A DNA stretch of 64,000 bases from the NCBI GenBank assembly GCA_030512335.1, contig JAULSU010000005.1, positions 4,173,501 through 4,237,500 of the forward strand, written 5' to 3'. A model generated the notes under the pieces. It saw only the letters and a list, made by a program, of their open reading frames with translations. It was not told where the DNA came from and made no database searches. The stretch's first letter is position 1, and each line of letters starts with the position of its first letter. Of this stretch, positions 1-10,998 are shown in pieces. A program made the translations under genes and the position numbers. The DNA is from Immersiella caudata. Its lineage: Eukaryota > Ascomycota > Sordariomycetes > Sordariales > Lasiosphaeriaceae.

Positions 1-1289
1 AGGGACGTGTCTCGTCGAGACGGACTCTACCGTTCTCATCAGCCAGACTTCGGTATGTTGTAGTTGTCGCCATGTCTCGCGCCGGCTGACACGCGCAGTT
101 GAACCACGGTCTCGCGTTCTCAAACGACGGGAGAACCCTCTACGCCTCCACCGCCGAAGCCGTCTACGCATGGCAATACGACGCAACCCAAGGCGTCAGC
201 GCCGTCCCCCGCGCCATCGTCACCGGCATGGCCAACGACGACCTCGTCACTCGCACCCTCCTCATCTCGAAGAAGTCCCCCGGGAATCTCATCATCTCCC
301 GCGGCAGCGCCGAAGCAAAAATGGCACAGGCTGCCGTCCTCTCCAGCGGTCTATCCCAAGTGCGCGTCTTCGATCTGAACAACTTCACCACCACCTCCAA
401 AGCCTACAACTACAACACCGATGGTGTCGTCCTCGGCTGGGGTCTTCGCAACTCTGTCGGTATCGGCGAACACCCCGTCACAGGCGGTATCTACGGCGTG
501 GAGAACAGCGTGGACGGCGTTACCCGCAACGGCAAGGACATCCACGAGAATAACCCCGGCGAGGAACTCAACTATTTCGGTGTCCTCGGCACCAGCAGCG
601 TCAGAGGCCAGAACTACGGATATCCGCATTGCTTTGCAGTGTGGGACGTCTCGGAGATTCCGAACAATGATGGGTTGAACGTTGGCGATCAGTTTGCGAT
701 TCAGGAGAATAACACGCTTACGGATGAGACGTGCGCGAGCGATTATGTCGCGCCGAGGTTGACGTTTCCGGCGCATTATGCGCCGTTGGATATCAAGTTT
801 AATGAGGGGGGGAGTGAGGCTTATGTTAGCTTCCATGGGAGTTGTACGTCCCCTTTCCCATACTTATTTACTCTGGGTTTTGTATCATGCTGACCTCTTG
901 CAGTCGACAAAACGGACCCAGTGGGCTACTCCGTCGCCGTTATCCCTTTCAACCCTACCACGGGCGAACCCACCGGCGCGCGCGACCACCATGATGTCTT
1001 CACGGAGATCATGACGAACCCGGATCATACCAAGTGTCCTAGTAACTGCTTCCGACCAGCTGGGTTGGCGTTTGATGCCGCCGGAAGGCTTTGGATGACG
1101 TCGGACACGACGGGGGAGATTTATATATTACAGAAGAAGAGCGGGACACCGTCGACGACGGCGAGCGGAACGATTGTTACGGCTACGGGGAGACCGAGCG
1201 GGGCGGGCAAAAGTTTGGGTTGGGGTGTGGAAACGGGGGTTTTGGGGGCGGTAAGTGTGATCTTGGGTGGGTTGTTTGTGTTGCTGTAG
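1..1289 (+). CDS. PQQ-dependent sugar/sorbosone dehydrogenase-like protein (AA12-like), 3' part, probably GPI-anchored
   Basis: The window opens inside this gene. Inferred exons are 1-52 (codons in phase from base 2), 99-843 and 904-1289. The introns are 53-98 (GTATGT...CAG, with a GCTGAC branch site) and 844-903 (GTACGT...CAG). The protein reads as a beta-propeller dehydrogenase of the soluble quinoprotein type: LNHGLAFS, then GWGLRNSVG, NPGEELNYFG, QNYGYPHC, and after the second junction HGSFDKTDPVGY and CFRPAGLAFDAAGRLW. In this family the last two segments line the PQQ and calcium site. Such enzymes oxidise sugars extracellularly with pyrroloquinoline quinone. The C-terminus, after a Ser/Thr/Gly-rich linker, is a hydrophobic tail (GAVSVILGGLFVLL), which suggests GPI anchoring. 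The N-terminus and signal peptide lie upstream of the window. Codon usage drifts from C-rich to G-rich along the gene. Confidence 0.85.
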
Positions 1290-2251
1290 TAGTGAGCTCG
1301 CAGCTGTGGAGAAGAGATGGTGGGCTGTCGTTTCTGTTGCACTGTCTGCCTGCAAGGGAGAGGGAATGAGGCGGTTTGCTTGCTTTTAGGGGCATTTGGG
1401 GCTATCTTGGAGGAATTTTGCCTGGAATTTACGGACGCATTGGAGCGAGGTAAAACACGGTAACTAATGCTACTGATCTTGACTTGAACATTGCGAGAGA
1501 ATTCAGGGGCTGAACTCGTGGACCCAAGATCTCGTGCTCGGAGACAAGAGGAGGGCAATTTTGCACACCAGACCTGAGGTGGTTGCAGTCACCACTGCGT
1601 CCCCGAATGCCGAATTCCAGCAAGTTCGCCACCACATGTTCTCCACACACTTGGTCGGTGCGGAGACAAGACACGGCAGGATTCCCTCGCAGACTCAGCC
1701 TCAGCCGAATGGTCTCCAGCATGGAAGCTAGCGGTACCGAACGTGGGGTAACCAACCCCCCTTCGCAAGCCTAACTTTCGCTACCAGAACACCCTTCCCC
1801 AAGAGTTGCATCGCTCTCCAACCCAAGCGAAAAGAAACCAGCCAAGTTCTCCCCAGCTCTCCGAAAACCGGACCCGAAAACCCGCGCTACTGCTGGTGGT
1901 GGTGTGCACGCTTATTACCAAGTATTTGTACAAAGCTGCACCACACGCGGGGGAAGTGTGGGGAAGACACGGCTTGCGATGCGACGCTGGGAAGGTCTGC
2001 GAAGGTCTGCGAATTGGGCTGTCGTGCCATCTGCACGCAAGCAGCAGCAAGCAAGCTGCAAGTACTACAAGTAAAAATGCATGCCGCGTGTGCCGCGACC
2101 ACACACCGCTGCAAACCTCACAGCATGCGCTAGAAACTTGGAGGTTAGGGCTCGGCTTGTAATCCCCCGGGTTACCGCTTTAGACCGCCGCAGCCCAGTG
2201 AGAAAAAGCAAGCAAAAAAAGAACATCTCTCACGGCTGATGAGAGAGGAGA
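1290..2251. other. Intergenic region without a supported gene
   Basis: No convincing coding region on either strand; the ORFs here lack domains and overlap each other. A short tandem repeat of GAAGGTCTGC lies near 1990-2010, and a GCAGCAGCAAGCAAGC-like stretch near 2040. Confidence 0.6.
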
Positions 2252-2351
2252 TGCCCAATAACAGGATTGAACTGTTGACCTTCGCATGACTTTGGTATCT
2301 TGCGGATGCGAGATATTAGTACGACGCTCTAACCAGCTGAGCTAATCAGGC
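2252..2351 (-). tRNA. tRNA-Ile (anticodon AAT) with 26-nt intron
   Basis: On the minus strand the sequence folds as a cloverleaf. The acceptor GCCTGAT pairs with ATTGGGC (two G:U pairs), followed by an A discriminator. The D-arm reads TAGCTCAGCTGGTTAGAGCG. The anticodon stem TCGTA pairs with TGCGA, and the T-arm AACAG-TTCAATC-CTGTT is intact. The anticodon loop reads CT-AAT-A, giving anticodon AAT (plus-strand 2315-2317). A 26-nt intron (about 2288-2313) sits at the canonical position one base 3' of the anticodon. Confidence 0.88.
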
Positions 2352-2710
2352 TTGATTGGATATTGTTGGTTTGATAGTTGGAATTTGTGGATGTGAAGGT
2401 TTGGTGGGACCCATTTGGTGGAGAGGGTTCACCAGGGCTTGGTGAAGTGGTGGTTCTGGTGGGGCCGGATACGTTGCGGCGAGTCAGGCTTGGAGGAGAG
2501 TTTGTAACCAATACCTACACATAGTTCAAAAGTATATGGTAGCGGTTTATTAAGTAATCCAATCCGTATTTCTTGAATGGACCCAGGAGTTGAATCCTGT
2601 TTACTGCTTCATCCCGCCCTCTCAACTAGATGATGCTTCCGTGACCACAACGCCAGTTATCACCCATCATAGACAGCTTTCAACACCGACAGTCTGGTTC
2701 TAGCACTCGC
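2352..2710. other. Intergenic region; tRNA-like remnant near 2575-2640
   Basis: No protein gene is seen. The minus strand of about 2575-2640 resembles a degraded tRNA (D-loop-like TAGTTGAGAGGG and T-loop-like GATTCAACTCC), but the T-stem does not pair properly. Confidence 0.4.
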
Positions 2711-3637
2711 TCAAGCATGATCAACGCCAACAGGCGGCTTCCTCCTCAACTCACTCGGAAGCCCCCTGATCGCCGCCTTCTCATCCTCGCCAAGCTTGAT
2801 AGAGAACCACTCCTCCAAAACCTGCAGCCTATCCTCTTCGACTTCTAGTATCTGCAAAATCTCCACCTTATCTCCAATCCGCCGCTTCAGATAGTCCCGA
2901 TGCAGAATAATCAGCCCCTCCGGCTCATCCGTTCCCTCTTTCAAAAGGACTCTCATGCACATGACGTTCTGCACGAAGAAGCTCTGCGGCGACGACGAGG
3001 TGGGTACGTTCATGACCTGGAAGTCCACCGCGAAGAATTCGATTTCCACAAAGGAGTACATTTCGCCCCAGGGGGCGTGCTCTGACGGCTGGACGGAGTA
3101 GACCCACACGCGTTGGGACGGGTCCGAGTGGCACGACAGAGCGCGGTACTCTAGCTTTCCGCGCGCTGGGGCGATGGTGGTGAATTCGTAGCCGTCTCTC
3201 AGGGGGATGGGGTGAGGCGAGTTATGGGAGCCAAAACCGACGTCGACGACGTATTTCGTGCCGTCGATGGTGACGAGGTTGAGCATGTGGTTCCAGCCGC
3301 TCTGGACGCCGCCAACGCTGACGCGCCCGCCGGCAGAGTAGAGGGTGTAGCCGAGGGTGCGCAGGACGGTGGCGAAGAAGGTGTTCACCTCCATGCAGTA
3401 GCCGCCGCGGCCGCGGATGACGAGCTTGTGGAAGAGGGCCTGCGGGTGGAGGGAGAGCGTGCGATGCGGGGAGTAATGTATGGCAAGGCTGTCGAAGGGG
3501 ACGCCCGCGAGATGGCGGTGCATGAGAGTCGTGAGGAAGCCTAAGGGGTCGGTTTTGATGCGGCTCTGGTAGTCGTCGGCGGGCAGGCCGATGTGCCTAA
3601 AGTAGAGCTGTATCTGCTCGGGGGCGAAGCCGTTCAT
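2711..3637 (-). CDS. Arylamine N-acetyltransferase (NAT family; FDB-type acyltransferase)
   Basis: An uninterrupted 308-aa ORF, the usual length for the NAT fold. The family's catalytic Cys-His-Asp triad is visible: Cys81 in RGRGGYCME, His117 in GWNHMLN and Asp132 in YVVDVGFG. These enzymes transfer an acyl group from acetyl- or malonyl-CoA to aryl amines. Fungal members such as the Fusarium FDB proteins N-malonylate 2-aminophenol during detoxification of plant benzoxazolinones; whether this copy uses acetyl- or malonyl-CoA cannot be read from the sequence. It is a cytosolic type with no signal peptide. The gene stands alone between a tRNA and a pseudogene. Like several plus-strand genes here, its coding strand is C-rich at the 5' end and G-rich at the 3' end. 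Confidence 0.92.
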   Translation of the reverse strand: MNGFAPEQIQLYFRHIGLPADDYQSRIKTDPLGFLTTLMHRHLAGVPFDSLAIHYSPHRTLSLHPQALFHKLVIRGRGGYCMEVNTFFATVLRTLGYTLYSAGGRVSVGGVQSGWNHMLNLVTIDGTKYVVDVGFGSHNSPHPIPLRDGYEFTTIAPARGKLEYRALSCHSDPSQRVWVYSVQPSEHAPWGEMYSFVEIEFFAVDFQVMNVPTSSSPQSFFVQNVMCMRVLLKEGTDEPEGLIILHRDYLKRRIGDKVEILQILEVEEDRLQVLEEWFSIKLGEDEKAAIRGLPSELRRKPPVGVDHA

Positions 3638-4647
3638 GTTGGCGTTGGTTGTGGATGCTGATTGAGGTGAGTCTGTTGGTTGCGTGAGAATCGAAGTTTG
3701 AGGTTGGGTGATGGAATGCCTACCCGACTGGGATCCTTCGGGGTCTTATACTCGACTGTCGAGAACAGATGTTGGTTCGAGGTATGCGCCGTGCGGTCGC
3801 CGACGCCGGATCCGAACCAAGCTACGGAGGCAGTCTTGGCGGTGTGGCTGCTTTGGAAGCCTTCGATGTTCGCGATCAGTCGCCACAATGACAAAGCGTA
3901 GGATCGGGCTGTGATTTGGAATCGCCAAGAGGCTCGAACCAGGTCAGACACGTTGATGTCGTGGATTGAACTTCGATGGTTGAGGCTGTCCGGAAGATCC
4001 ACAGCTGCTGACATTGGTGAGGGGGGGCCGCCCCCGCTCGCAGATGCATCCCGCATATACGTCGGAGAGGACTTTTATTTCGAGCATTGTTTGTTCGACT
4101 GAAGAGGACAAAGAAATCCTAGGCTCCGATACAATGCGCTGTATGAGAATCATTTCAGTTACAAAAGCCTGCCTGCGCAAATATGAGTGACCACAAACCT
4201 CGCGCGAAAGGCACAATGGCCTCACCTGCCCTCTTCCGTTCAACTGCGGGGTCATCACACCGAACTCAATTGCTGAGCACCACTTTCACGACTTTGACCT
4301 GACACCCACCAGACCTGAGCCAGGGATGGCAAAGCCTCAATCTAGCTGGAAACTCAGCAACGAGTGATTCCAGATCCCCTTGAACTGGGAAGCACTCTGA
4401 TTCCACACCTTCGTTTTGTTTCCTTATCAGGAGCTTGTCCCAGAGCTCGAGTCGGGTAAACGGTCAGTCCGCGATCACCAACGCATCCTCGGCAGCGAAA
4501 CGCAACCACTTATATCAGCTGGCTCGAATTGCGGGGTCGGTTTCGGCAGCAACTCCTTCGTGTCTTCCACGTTATGAGCCTCAACTCGCCTCTTGACAAA
4601 TCGAACGCTCCAAGGAACAAGCCGCAGGAACAAGCCACAGGAACAAA
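3638..4647. other. Intergenic region between N-acetyltransferase and AAA-ATPase relic
   Basis: Contains the presumed promoter of the minus-strand N-acetyltransferase. No gene is supported; the short ORFs (for example 3634-4056 minus) are Arg/Ser/Pro-rich without recognisable domains. Confidence 0.5.
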
Positions 4648-7333
4648 ATGGAATCATCCAAGGACCCCACCTGCGCCCTTCGCTTTGAAGACCTCGTTTC
4701 TTCCGTGCGGGCAGCCGAGGACATCGCCGAGGCCGTGCAAACCAACCCCGGAGATATCAAGCCGCGGACGCTTCCTCTCCACAAACAACTGCCGATTAGC
4801 TCGCGTCTGGTCCCCCGAGGTTCGAGAGTGCGACTGGAAGCGCTTCCAGACATACGCCCCCGATGAGAAGCGCTACATCATCGACACACTTGTCGCCGGC
4901 CACGACATACCCCTTTAGATTCAGGATCAGGTCAATGAGCGAGGAGCTCCGCCCCCAGGGAAGCAAGAGGAGCTTGCTCCAGATGAGGAGCGCTGGATTC
5001 ACCGTGTTCGTATCCGGTCGGCGGCAGTACTCAAACTTCTCAACACCCTGAGCGGAGAATGGCTCGACATCACCAAGGCCCATACGTTCATGCGGCCGTT
5101 TGGGATGCTTATTCTTCACCTTGAGAAATTCAAGGACTGTCTTCAGGCTCTGGAGTTGGAGGCGAGATCCCGCGCGACGGAGGGTCCCAAGAGTGAAGAG
5201 CCTGCAGCAGAGACCACGGGCGAGGAAGACGCAGCATTGTGCTTCGCGAGCTCCGTTGCTTCGTCGAATTTGTTGGGGATTCCCTGTTACCCGACTACCG
5301 CCAGTTTGAGAACGCATCTGATACCACAACCATGATCCGATATGATGACCTCCAGTACCTCTTCCGCCCCGGCGAGCTCGTATACTTTGGCCATGCCCTC
5401 CTCTGCCACCACCAAGGGGAAGGCTTAATCTCCAGGAGCTAGCAAAGATGCGCAAGGTGCTGAGAGTAGCCGAGGTAGCTCTACATGCGTCGCGAATCGA
5501 TGGCCAAGGATTCTATCATGGCAGATACTACGCCGGCAGTGATGGGCCTGGTGACGGGCTGGGCTCCGGCTGCAATGTGGAGTGTTACTGGCTAGACTTT
5601 GGCGGTGAGAGCTTTGTCCCTGAATGGTGCACCATCACGTTTCTCCCATTTCCTGGAAGGACGCAAATTCGTTCCCTCTACGCCTATCCACTTAGATTCG
5701 CCGAGTCCTCTTGGGATCTACTGAGTGCAGGTATCGCCATCGGAAGGAAGGTCCTAGACTGCATCGAGCGCAAGAGAATGGCGCGTTTGACGGGCCCTGT
5801 CTGCTGTACGAGCCAAACAACTAGGAAGCATTAGCTTTCAAGGGGGAGGCGTTGAGAGAGCCGGAGAGATACGACGGATAGGTGTACATCGATGTCAGGG
5901 AAGCCATCAAGACGCGCCCGTACTGGTCTGTCCGCAGCCAAGGACTGAAACTGCTGAATTCCCCCCGCTTGGCAATAGTTTGTGGAAGAATCCTTGGTCG
6001 TCGAACACCCTTCCGGCAACGACCTATCGGGTCCAGAGCACTACTACGACCTCGTCGCACAATACGACGCAACCATGCGGTTCCAGGGATCTCGGTATGT
6101 TCTGACCGATCCGCACATCAACCGAAAAGGCGGCACTCCTCTCGCCCCCTTCCCACTCAACGAAGAGGACCTCGCACTGGTGCCACGAAGGATCTGTGCG
6201 TATTTGGTCCGATACAGAGTCTTCATGGCTGTTGATGTGGAGTACATATAGCCGATTTCGCCCCAGCCGACCGCCCTCGACACCATCTGCATCGAGGATA
6301 ACGTCAAGAAGATGCTCCGGCTGGCTGTTCGCAGCTCTTTCCGCCAGGGCCAGGAAGCTGCCTTCTCCAGGCCACCAGTCTCCCGCAGGAAGAAGCGCGG
6401 CCTCGTAGTCATGGTTCAGGGGCCGCCAGACAGCGGCAAAACCGTTACAGTCGAAGCCATGGCCCACGCGTACAACAAAGCATTGTTCGCCATCGAAGCG
6501 AACGAGCTCGTCAACGAAACCGACGAGACTACGATGGCGTTTGAGGTGGCCAAAGCGTGGGACTGCCCGCCCCTTCTGGATGATGCCGATATCCTCCAAT
6601 CACGGGCAAGGCATGATTCGAGGGTCAATCAGCACGCTGCCAGTATGTAGTCCAGCCACTATACTGAAAAGATTCTAATGCGTTTACAGGATTTCTCCGT
6701 ATCCTTGACACCTTCCCCGGACTCATCTTCCTGACAACCAGCCATCCCGCCGCCCTCGATGAGAATGTCAAGTCACGCGTTCATCTCACCATCTGCTTCA
6801 AGCCCTTGACACTGGGTCAAACCCGCAATATCTTCCAACTCAGCTTTGATCGTCTCCGCGAGGAGGAGCACCAAGATGTCGGGAAGGCTGACACTGAATC
6901 CCTGGCTATTTCAGACGACGAAGTTCTCCGCTTCGCGGAGGAGCACTACAACAAAGATGCATCAGGCCGCTGAAATGGGCGTCAGATTTGCAACGCAGTC
7001 CGCACGGCAGCGGATCTTGCTCGTTTAGAAGCGACACCCGGGTCTCAACCGCAGCTAAAGGCCGAACATTTCAAAGCGGTAGCAGAGATGATGCGTGAAT
7101 CTGACGAGGCATCTGACGGACTGGGTTCCAACTCTGCGTCACAAGTAGACGAAGCAGTTGATGAATCACAGAGGCCTGGGTCTGGGGCAGGGCGGAGAAG
7201 AATGGTGGGATCCAGGGGTCGTGGAGAGGGAGGAGGTGCGGAGGACGATGATGGGTTGGATTTGACTTCGAATATGTCACGGCAGGATGAGGGCGGGACC
7301 CAGAGTATGGCGCAGTGGTCTGTTGTTGCGTAG
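4648..7333 (+). pseudogene. Decayed AAA+ ATPase of the fungal DUF7025-AAA type
   Basis: Segments of one protein are readable in order but in shifting frames. The N-terminus starts at 4648. Later come a WSPEVRECDWKRF segment (about 4830), DITKAHTFMRPFGM (about 5075), YLFRPGELVYFG (about 5355), a DUF7025-like FTGEDFVP-type core (about 5610-5800), a Walker A motif GPPDSGKTVTVEA (about 6420) and a Walker B-like LLDDADI (about 6580). A probable intron follows near 6645-6690, then TTSHPAALDENVKSRVH (about 6735) and an acidic tail to 7333. In-frame stops interrupt it at 4916, 5440, 6249 and about 6971, and frameshifts occur near 4790 and 5240. Intact relatives are single-chain ATPases of unknown function, often annotated 'ATPase family associated with various cellular activities'. 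The lesions are too many for sequencing error, so I call it a pseudogene. Confidence 0.82.
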
Positions 7334-7647
7334 TGAACGGGGACTTTAACTATATGCTTTGTCGGCCTGTGTTTGGGAAATTTTGTAGTGTGTTTTCTGA
7401 TCAATAATCATCGCAGATTAATCAGCATCAGGGATGGCCACTTCAACCCGAACAGTACTCCCGGAGACCGGACCGAATCAGAACGGGCCGGGTCGCTGAC
7501 ATATTGAGCCGCCAGTTCACAAGGATATGTTTTTCCGCCGCCTATCAAAAACATCGCAGAATCACCAAGCCCATCCGATCCAACAACCATCTTCCTCACA
7601 CAATCACCAACTATATCCCATCTCACAGCACCACAGGTTGAACCAAA

Positions 7648-8328
7648 ATGGCAACCCTCGACACAACCTCTTACATCCTCTCCACCTTCCACAAAGGCCT
7701 CAACTCCCTATCCCACATCCTCCAACTCGCCGAATCCCACGCCGCTGAGCAAAACCTCGATTTCAACGCCGAATACCTCCCCGCAAGTCTAGCACCTGAC
7801 ATGAAACCTCTCTCCTTCCAGATTCAAAATGCGACGAATACGATCAAGTTGCATCTGGGGAGGTTGAGAGGGGAGGGATATCCCATTTGGGAGGATGATG
7901 AGGGGACGATTGAGGAGTTGTATGCGAGGATCGAGAAGACGAGGGGGTATTTGAGGGATTTTGAGAAGGAGGATGGGGAGGGTGTTAGAGGGAGGTTGGA
8001 GGAGGGGTGTGAGGTTGAGATGTGAGTTTACTTTCAGGTTTATGTTTTTGTTGATGGATTGGGGAGTTAACCCTTTTCATTTGTTTCCCGATGGATATTG
8101 GAGGATTGCCCCTTTCTTCCCTAGACTGGAGGAAGAAAGTTGACATAAACTAACTCGGGTAGGAACTGGGGAAGCCTCAAGGTCAAAACCAAGGCGGGAT
8201 ACGGGGCGCTGCATCATGGGATTCCAAACTTTTTCTTTCATTTGCAGACGGCGTATGCGATTTTGAGGTCCAAGGGGGTGCCGTTGGGGAAGAAGGACTA
8301 TATCGAAGAGTTTTATAAGGAGGTTTGA
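7648..8328 (+). CDS. DUF1993 family protein
   Basis: Two exons, 7648-8021 and 8163-8328, joined across a GTGAGT...TAG intron with a CTAAC branch point. The downstream frame continues exactly to a TGA at 8326-8328, giving about 179 aa. The N-terminal helix SYILSTFHKGLNSLSHILQLAESHA, the LAPDMKPLSFQIQ motif and the C-terminal PNFFFHLQTAYAILRSKGVPLGKKDYI match the pattern of DUF1993 proteins. These are small, mostly helical proteins of bacteria and fungi with DinB-like architecture and no assigned activity. Stopping at the first in-frame stop (8025) would remove the conserved C-terminus, so the spliced model is preferred. Coding strand shifts from C-rich to G-rich within exon 1. Confidence 0.85.
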
Positions 8329-8521
8329 GGACGCGCTCGGGTGGAGAGGTAGGCGGCGATACTGCGACGATTGCAGCGCGAGGGGCACTGCAGGAGAGGT
8401 ACCGGACAAGATAGCACAGCTTGCTTCCTAGGTTATCTCAGGAAGCTCTTTCCATTGGCCAGGCCTAGCCTCTGTTAGTGCGCTGGTGACGCCCTGAATG
8501 CACTAGCCACGCAGCCAGGAA

Positions 8522-10933
8522 ATGCACCGCCTTAGCTCCTTGCATCTGTTGAACCCCGCCGGAATGTGTGCGCCTTGGGTGGTGCGTCACCCGACGCAGC
8601 CGCAATTCGGCAGACCAACAATCCCGACGTCGTTTCTGCCTAGACCTTCGATCGCAGCCTCTCTTCTGGCCCACAACCCTGTTCCTCCACACAAAGTTCA
8701 CCACATTTGGTCAGATCACATCCCCGGGGTGACGGTGCCATGCAAACAGTCACCAATGTTTCGCACGTCATCACGATGGTACAAATATTTTCTCTCAGAG
8801 TGCCCATTGACCAAAGCATTGGAAAGATCCGAGTCAGCAACACCAACAACATTCTCGGTTGAATCATTTACAGCGGCGCTCACAGCAGCCCAACACTACA
8901 CCAATCGCTTCTTGTCGAGTTCCAACAACCGTCAAATAGCCCAACCTTCATGCGACGAGTTCTTGTCCGACGAGCTCTCCCAACTGAACAACACGTTCCC
9001 CGCCCGGGAAGCTGCGCTGCTAGCATGCATTCATCTCCTCAGTTATTCGCAAGCACGAGGGCAGCTGCTATCGACGAAATCGGCTGTTGACGCGGACCAT
9101 TTCGTCAAAGACCGGCTTATTGTATATCTGCAATGCCTTGTCCTCGCAAACACAGCCACCAGTGGAGATGTCGTGTCAGACGCTGAAGCCGCAGCGGCGA
9201 CAGATCTCCTTTCGATTCCATGGGAGTCAGAAGTTGATACCGGCACGACTCTATCGCCGGTATGGAGCTTACTTGAAGTCGTGAGCGGGAATGTCACGCA
9301 TGCATACTTCCCGCTGTGGTTTGCAAAATTGGTTCTGGACAGGAGCAGATACTGGCAGAAACTCATGACGAAGCTGCACGTCCTGAGACAACAGCGAAAA
9401 TGGGAAGAAGCATACACCCTCGTTTGCGGTCTTCACGACATCACCTCTTTTAGCCAACCAGCAAGCACCCTCCTTGAATCATTCCCAGAAAGAGCCATGT
9501 GGGCCTCGTGGCGGCCCAACCTCGACCGTCTTCACCTCTGGTCAACCAAACGTCACCACATCGAACCCCATCTCCACCAACTCAGCTCAACCCTCGACCT
9601 CGAAGGCCCCGACATAACAGGCAACACCCTCCCCGCCCTCGCACACTCAACCACCTCCTTCCACGCATCTCCCCTCCCCACTCCATCCTTTTTCTCCCAT
9701 TTCCTCCTCCTCTTCGACCAATCCCTATCACACTCCCCCCAAGCCCTCTCCCTCTACATCACACTAACCTCCCCTCTCCCCCCCAATCCCATCTCAAGCC
9801 TAACCCTCACCCTCACCCGCCTACAAACCGTCCTCCCCCTTCCCCCGACCTCCGTAAAAACCCTCAACACCTTCCTTTCCACCCTCACTACCAGCCCCCC
9901 TCCCTCCGAGCCATTCACCCGCAAAGACGAAACCCTCACAGCAACCCAACTCTCCGCCTGCGCTTCTGCGCTTCCCCTCTTCCGTGCACATAAAACACTC
10001 CAGGGACCATTCGGTCACCATTTGGATCTCTCCGGGAGATTATTCGATATCCTTCGTAATGCACAAATCATATTTAATACGCGCGTTGTTGATCCTCGCA
10101 AGGACGCATCGGTGTTTGCGGTCGGGATTGCGGCACTGGGGAGGGAGATGGTGGATGTTGATGTAGATGGGTGGTTAGGGACGGGGTGGGTATCGGGGTA
10201 TCGGGGTATGTTGAGGGGTATTCCGAGTGTGGTGAAGGTGAAGGGGTTGATGGCGGAGTTGGAGAGGGTTAGGAAGGGGGGGGAGGAACGGGGTAGGGAG
10301 AGGCAGATTGTCGAGGTGTTGAGGGTTTGCGTGGGGGGTGTTAAGCCGGTACATGCAGGCGTGGGTGGGTCAGGGTCAGGGTCAGGGTCAGGGGTAGTAG
10401 GAGGGTCAGGAGTAGCGACAGTCCACGTGGACGATATCGACCCGATTATGCTTGCGAAGCTTGATGCAGATAGGACGGCCTTAAGGGAGGCGTTAACCAA
10501 GGTGCCGAGGTTGAGCGCGAAGCTCGCGGCGGAGTGTGTCAAGCAGGCGGGGAGGGAGAGCGATCTGTTTGTCACCGAGTTGACGGATTTGCTGAGGGGC
10601 GGGGATACGGATCAGACGTGTTGTAACGTGGCGGAGATGTTGGGGATGAGGGGGGCGGTGAAGGGGTGCTGGAGGGCGTTGCTGTTGCACATGATGAAGG
10701 TGAGGCCGAGGGGGATGTTGGAGCGGAGGGCGGGGAATAGGAATGTGTCGGGCGTGGCGTGGGGGAATTGGTTGAAGAGTTTGAGGAGGGTGTTTGGGGA
10801 GAGGGAGCTTGAGGAGAGTTTGGAAGGTCTGGGTTTTACGGAGGCGGCGATAAGGTCGTGGACGGCGAGAAAGTTGGGGGTGGGAAGGATGGATAGTACA
10901 TCGACGACGAGCTCAACGGGTAGTTATAGGTAA
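8522..10933 (+). CDS. Large hypothetical fungal protein (803 aa), possibly organellar
   Basis: A single open frame of 803 codons; an internal Met at 8756 (MFRTSSRW) is an alternative start. No catalytic motif is recognised. The first half is helical with Leu-rich stretches and resembles organellar helical-repeat proteins only in general composition. The region around residues 615-635 is a Gly/Ser repeat (GSGSGSGS). A basic, Ser/Arg-rich N-terminus could be a mitochondrial targeting sequence if the 8522 start is used. Base composition is striking: 9590-9960 is almost G-free on the coding strand, whereas 10130-10900 is almost C-free. The frame stays open through this switch, so the gene is probably real. 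Function unknown. Confidence 0.7.
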   Translation: MHRLSSLHLLNPAGMCAPWVVRHPTQPQFGRPTIPTSFLPRPSIAASLLAHNPVPPHKVHHIWSDHIPGVTVPCKQSPMFRTSSRWYKYFLSECPLTKALERSESATPTTFSVESFTAALTAAQHYTNRFLSSSNNRQIAQPSCDEFLSDELSQLNNTFPAREAALLACIHLLSYSQARGQLLSTKSAVDADHFVKDRLIVYLQCLVLANTATSGDVVSDAEAAAATDLLSIPWESEVDTGTTLSPVWSLLEVVSGNVTHAYFPLWFAKLVLDRSRYWQKLMTKLHVLRQQRKWEEAYTLVCGLHDITSFSQPASTLLESFPERAMWASWRPNLDRLHLWSTKRHHIEPHLHQLSSTLDLEGPDITGNTLPALAHSTTSFHASPLPTPSFFSHFLLLFDQSLSHSPQALSLYITLTSPLPPNPISSLTLTLTRLQTVLPLPPTSVKTLNTFLSTLTTSPPPSEPFTRKDETLTATQLSACASALPLFRAHKTLQGPFGHHLDLSGRLFDILRNAQIIFNTRVVDPRKDASVFAVGIAALGREMVDVDVDGWLGTGWVSGYRGMLRGIPSVVKVKGLMAELERVRKGGEERGRERQIVEVLRVCVGGVKPVHAGVGGSGSGSGSGVVGGSGVATVHVDDIDPIMLAKLDADRTALREALTKVPRLSAKLAAECVKQAGRESDLFVTELTDLLRGGDTDQTCCNVAEMLGMRGAVKGCWRALLLHMMKVRPRGMLERRAGNRNVSGVAWGNWLKSLRRVFGERELEESLEGLGFTEAAIRSWTARKLGVGRMDSTSTTSSTGSYR

Positions 10934-10998
10934 TGGGAAGTGATGGCACGACGAACTTTTTGTTTTGTGCAAAGACAGTGGATGGCGATGATCTATCA

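Noticed and set aside
2575..2640. Second tRNA gene on the minus strand
   Set aside because: D- and T-loop-like motifs are present but the T-stem does not pair and no consistent anticodon arm forms; at best a remnant.
6024..6599. 191-codon minus-strand ORF
   Set aside because: Antisense of the AAA-ATPase relic; the plus strand carries the Walker A motif and family-like segments.
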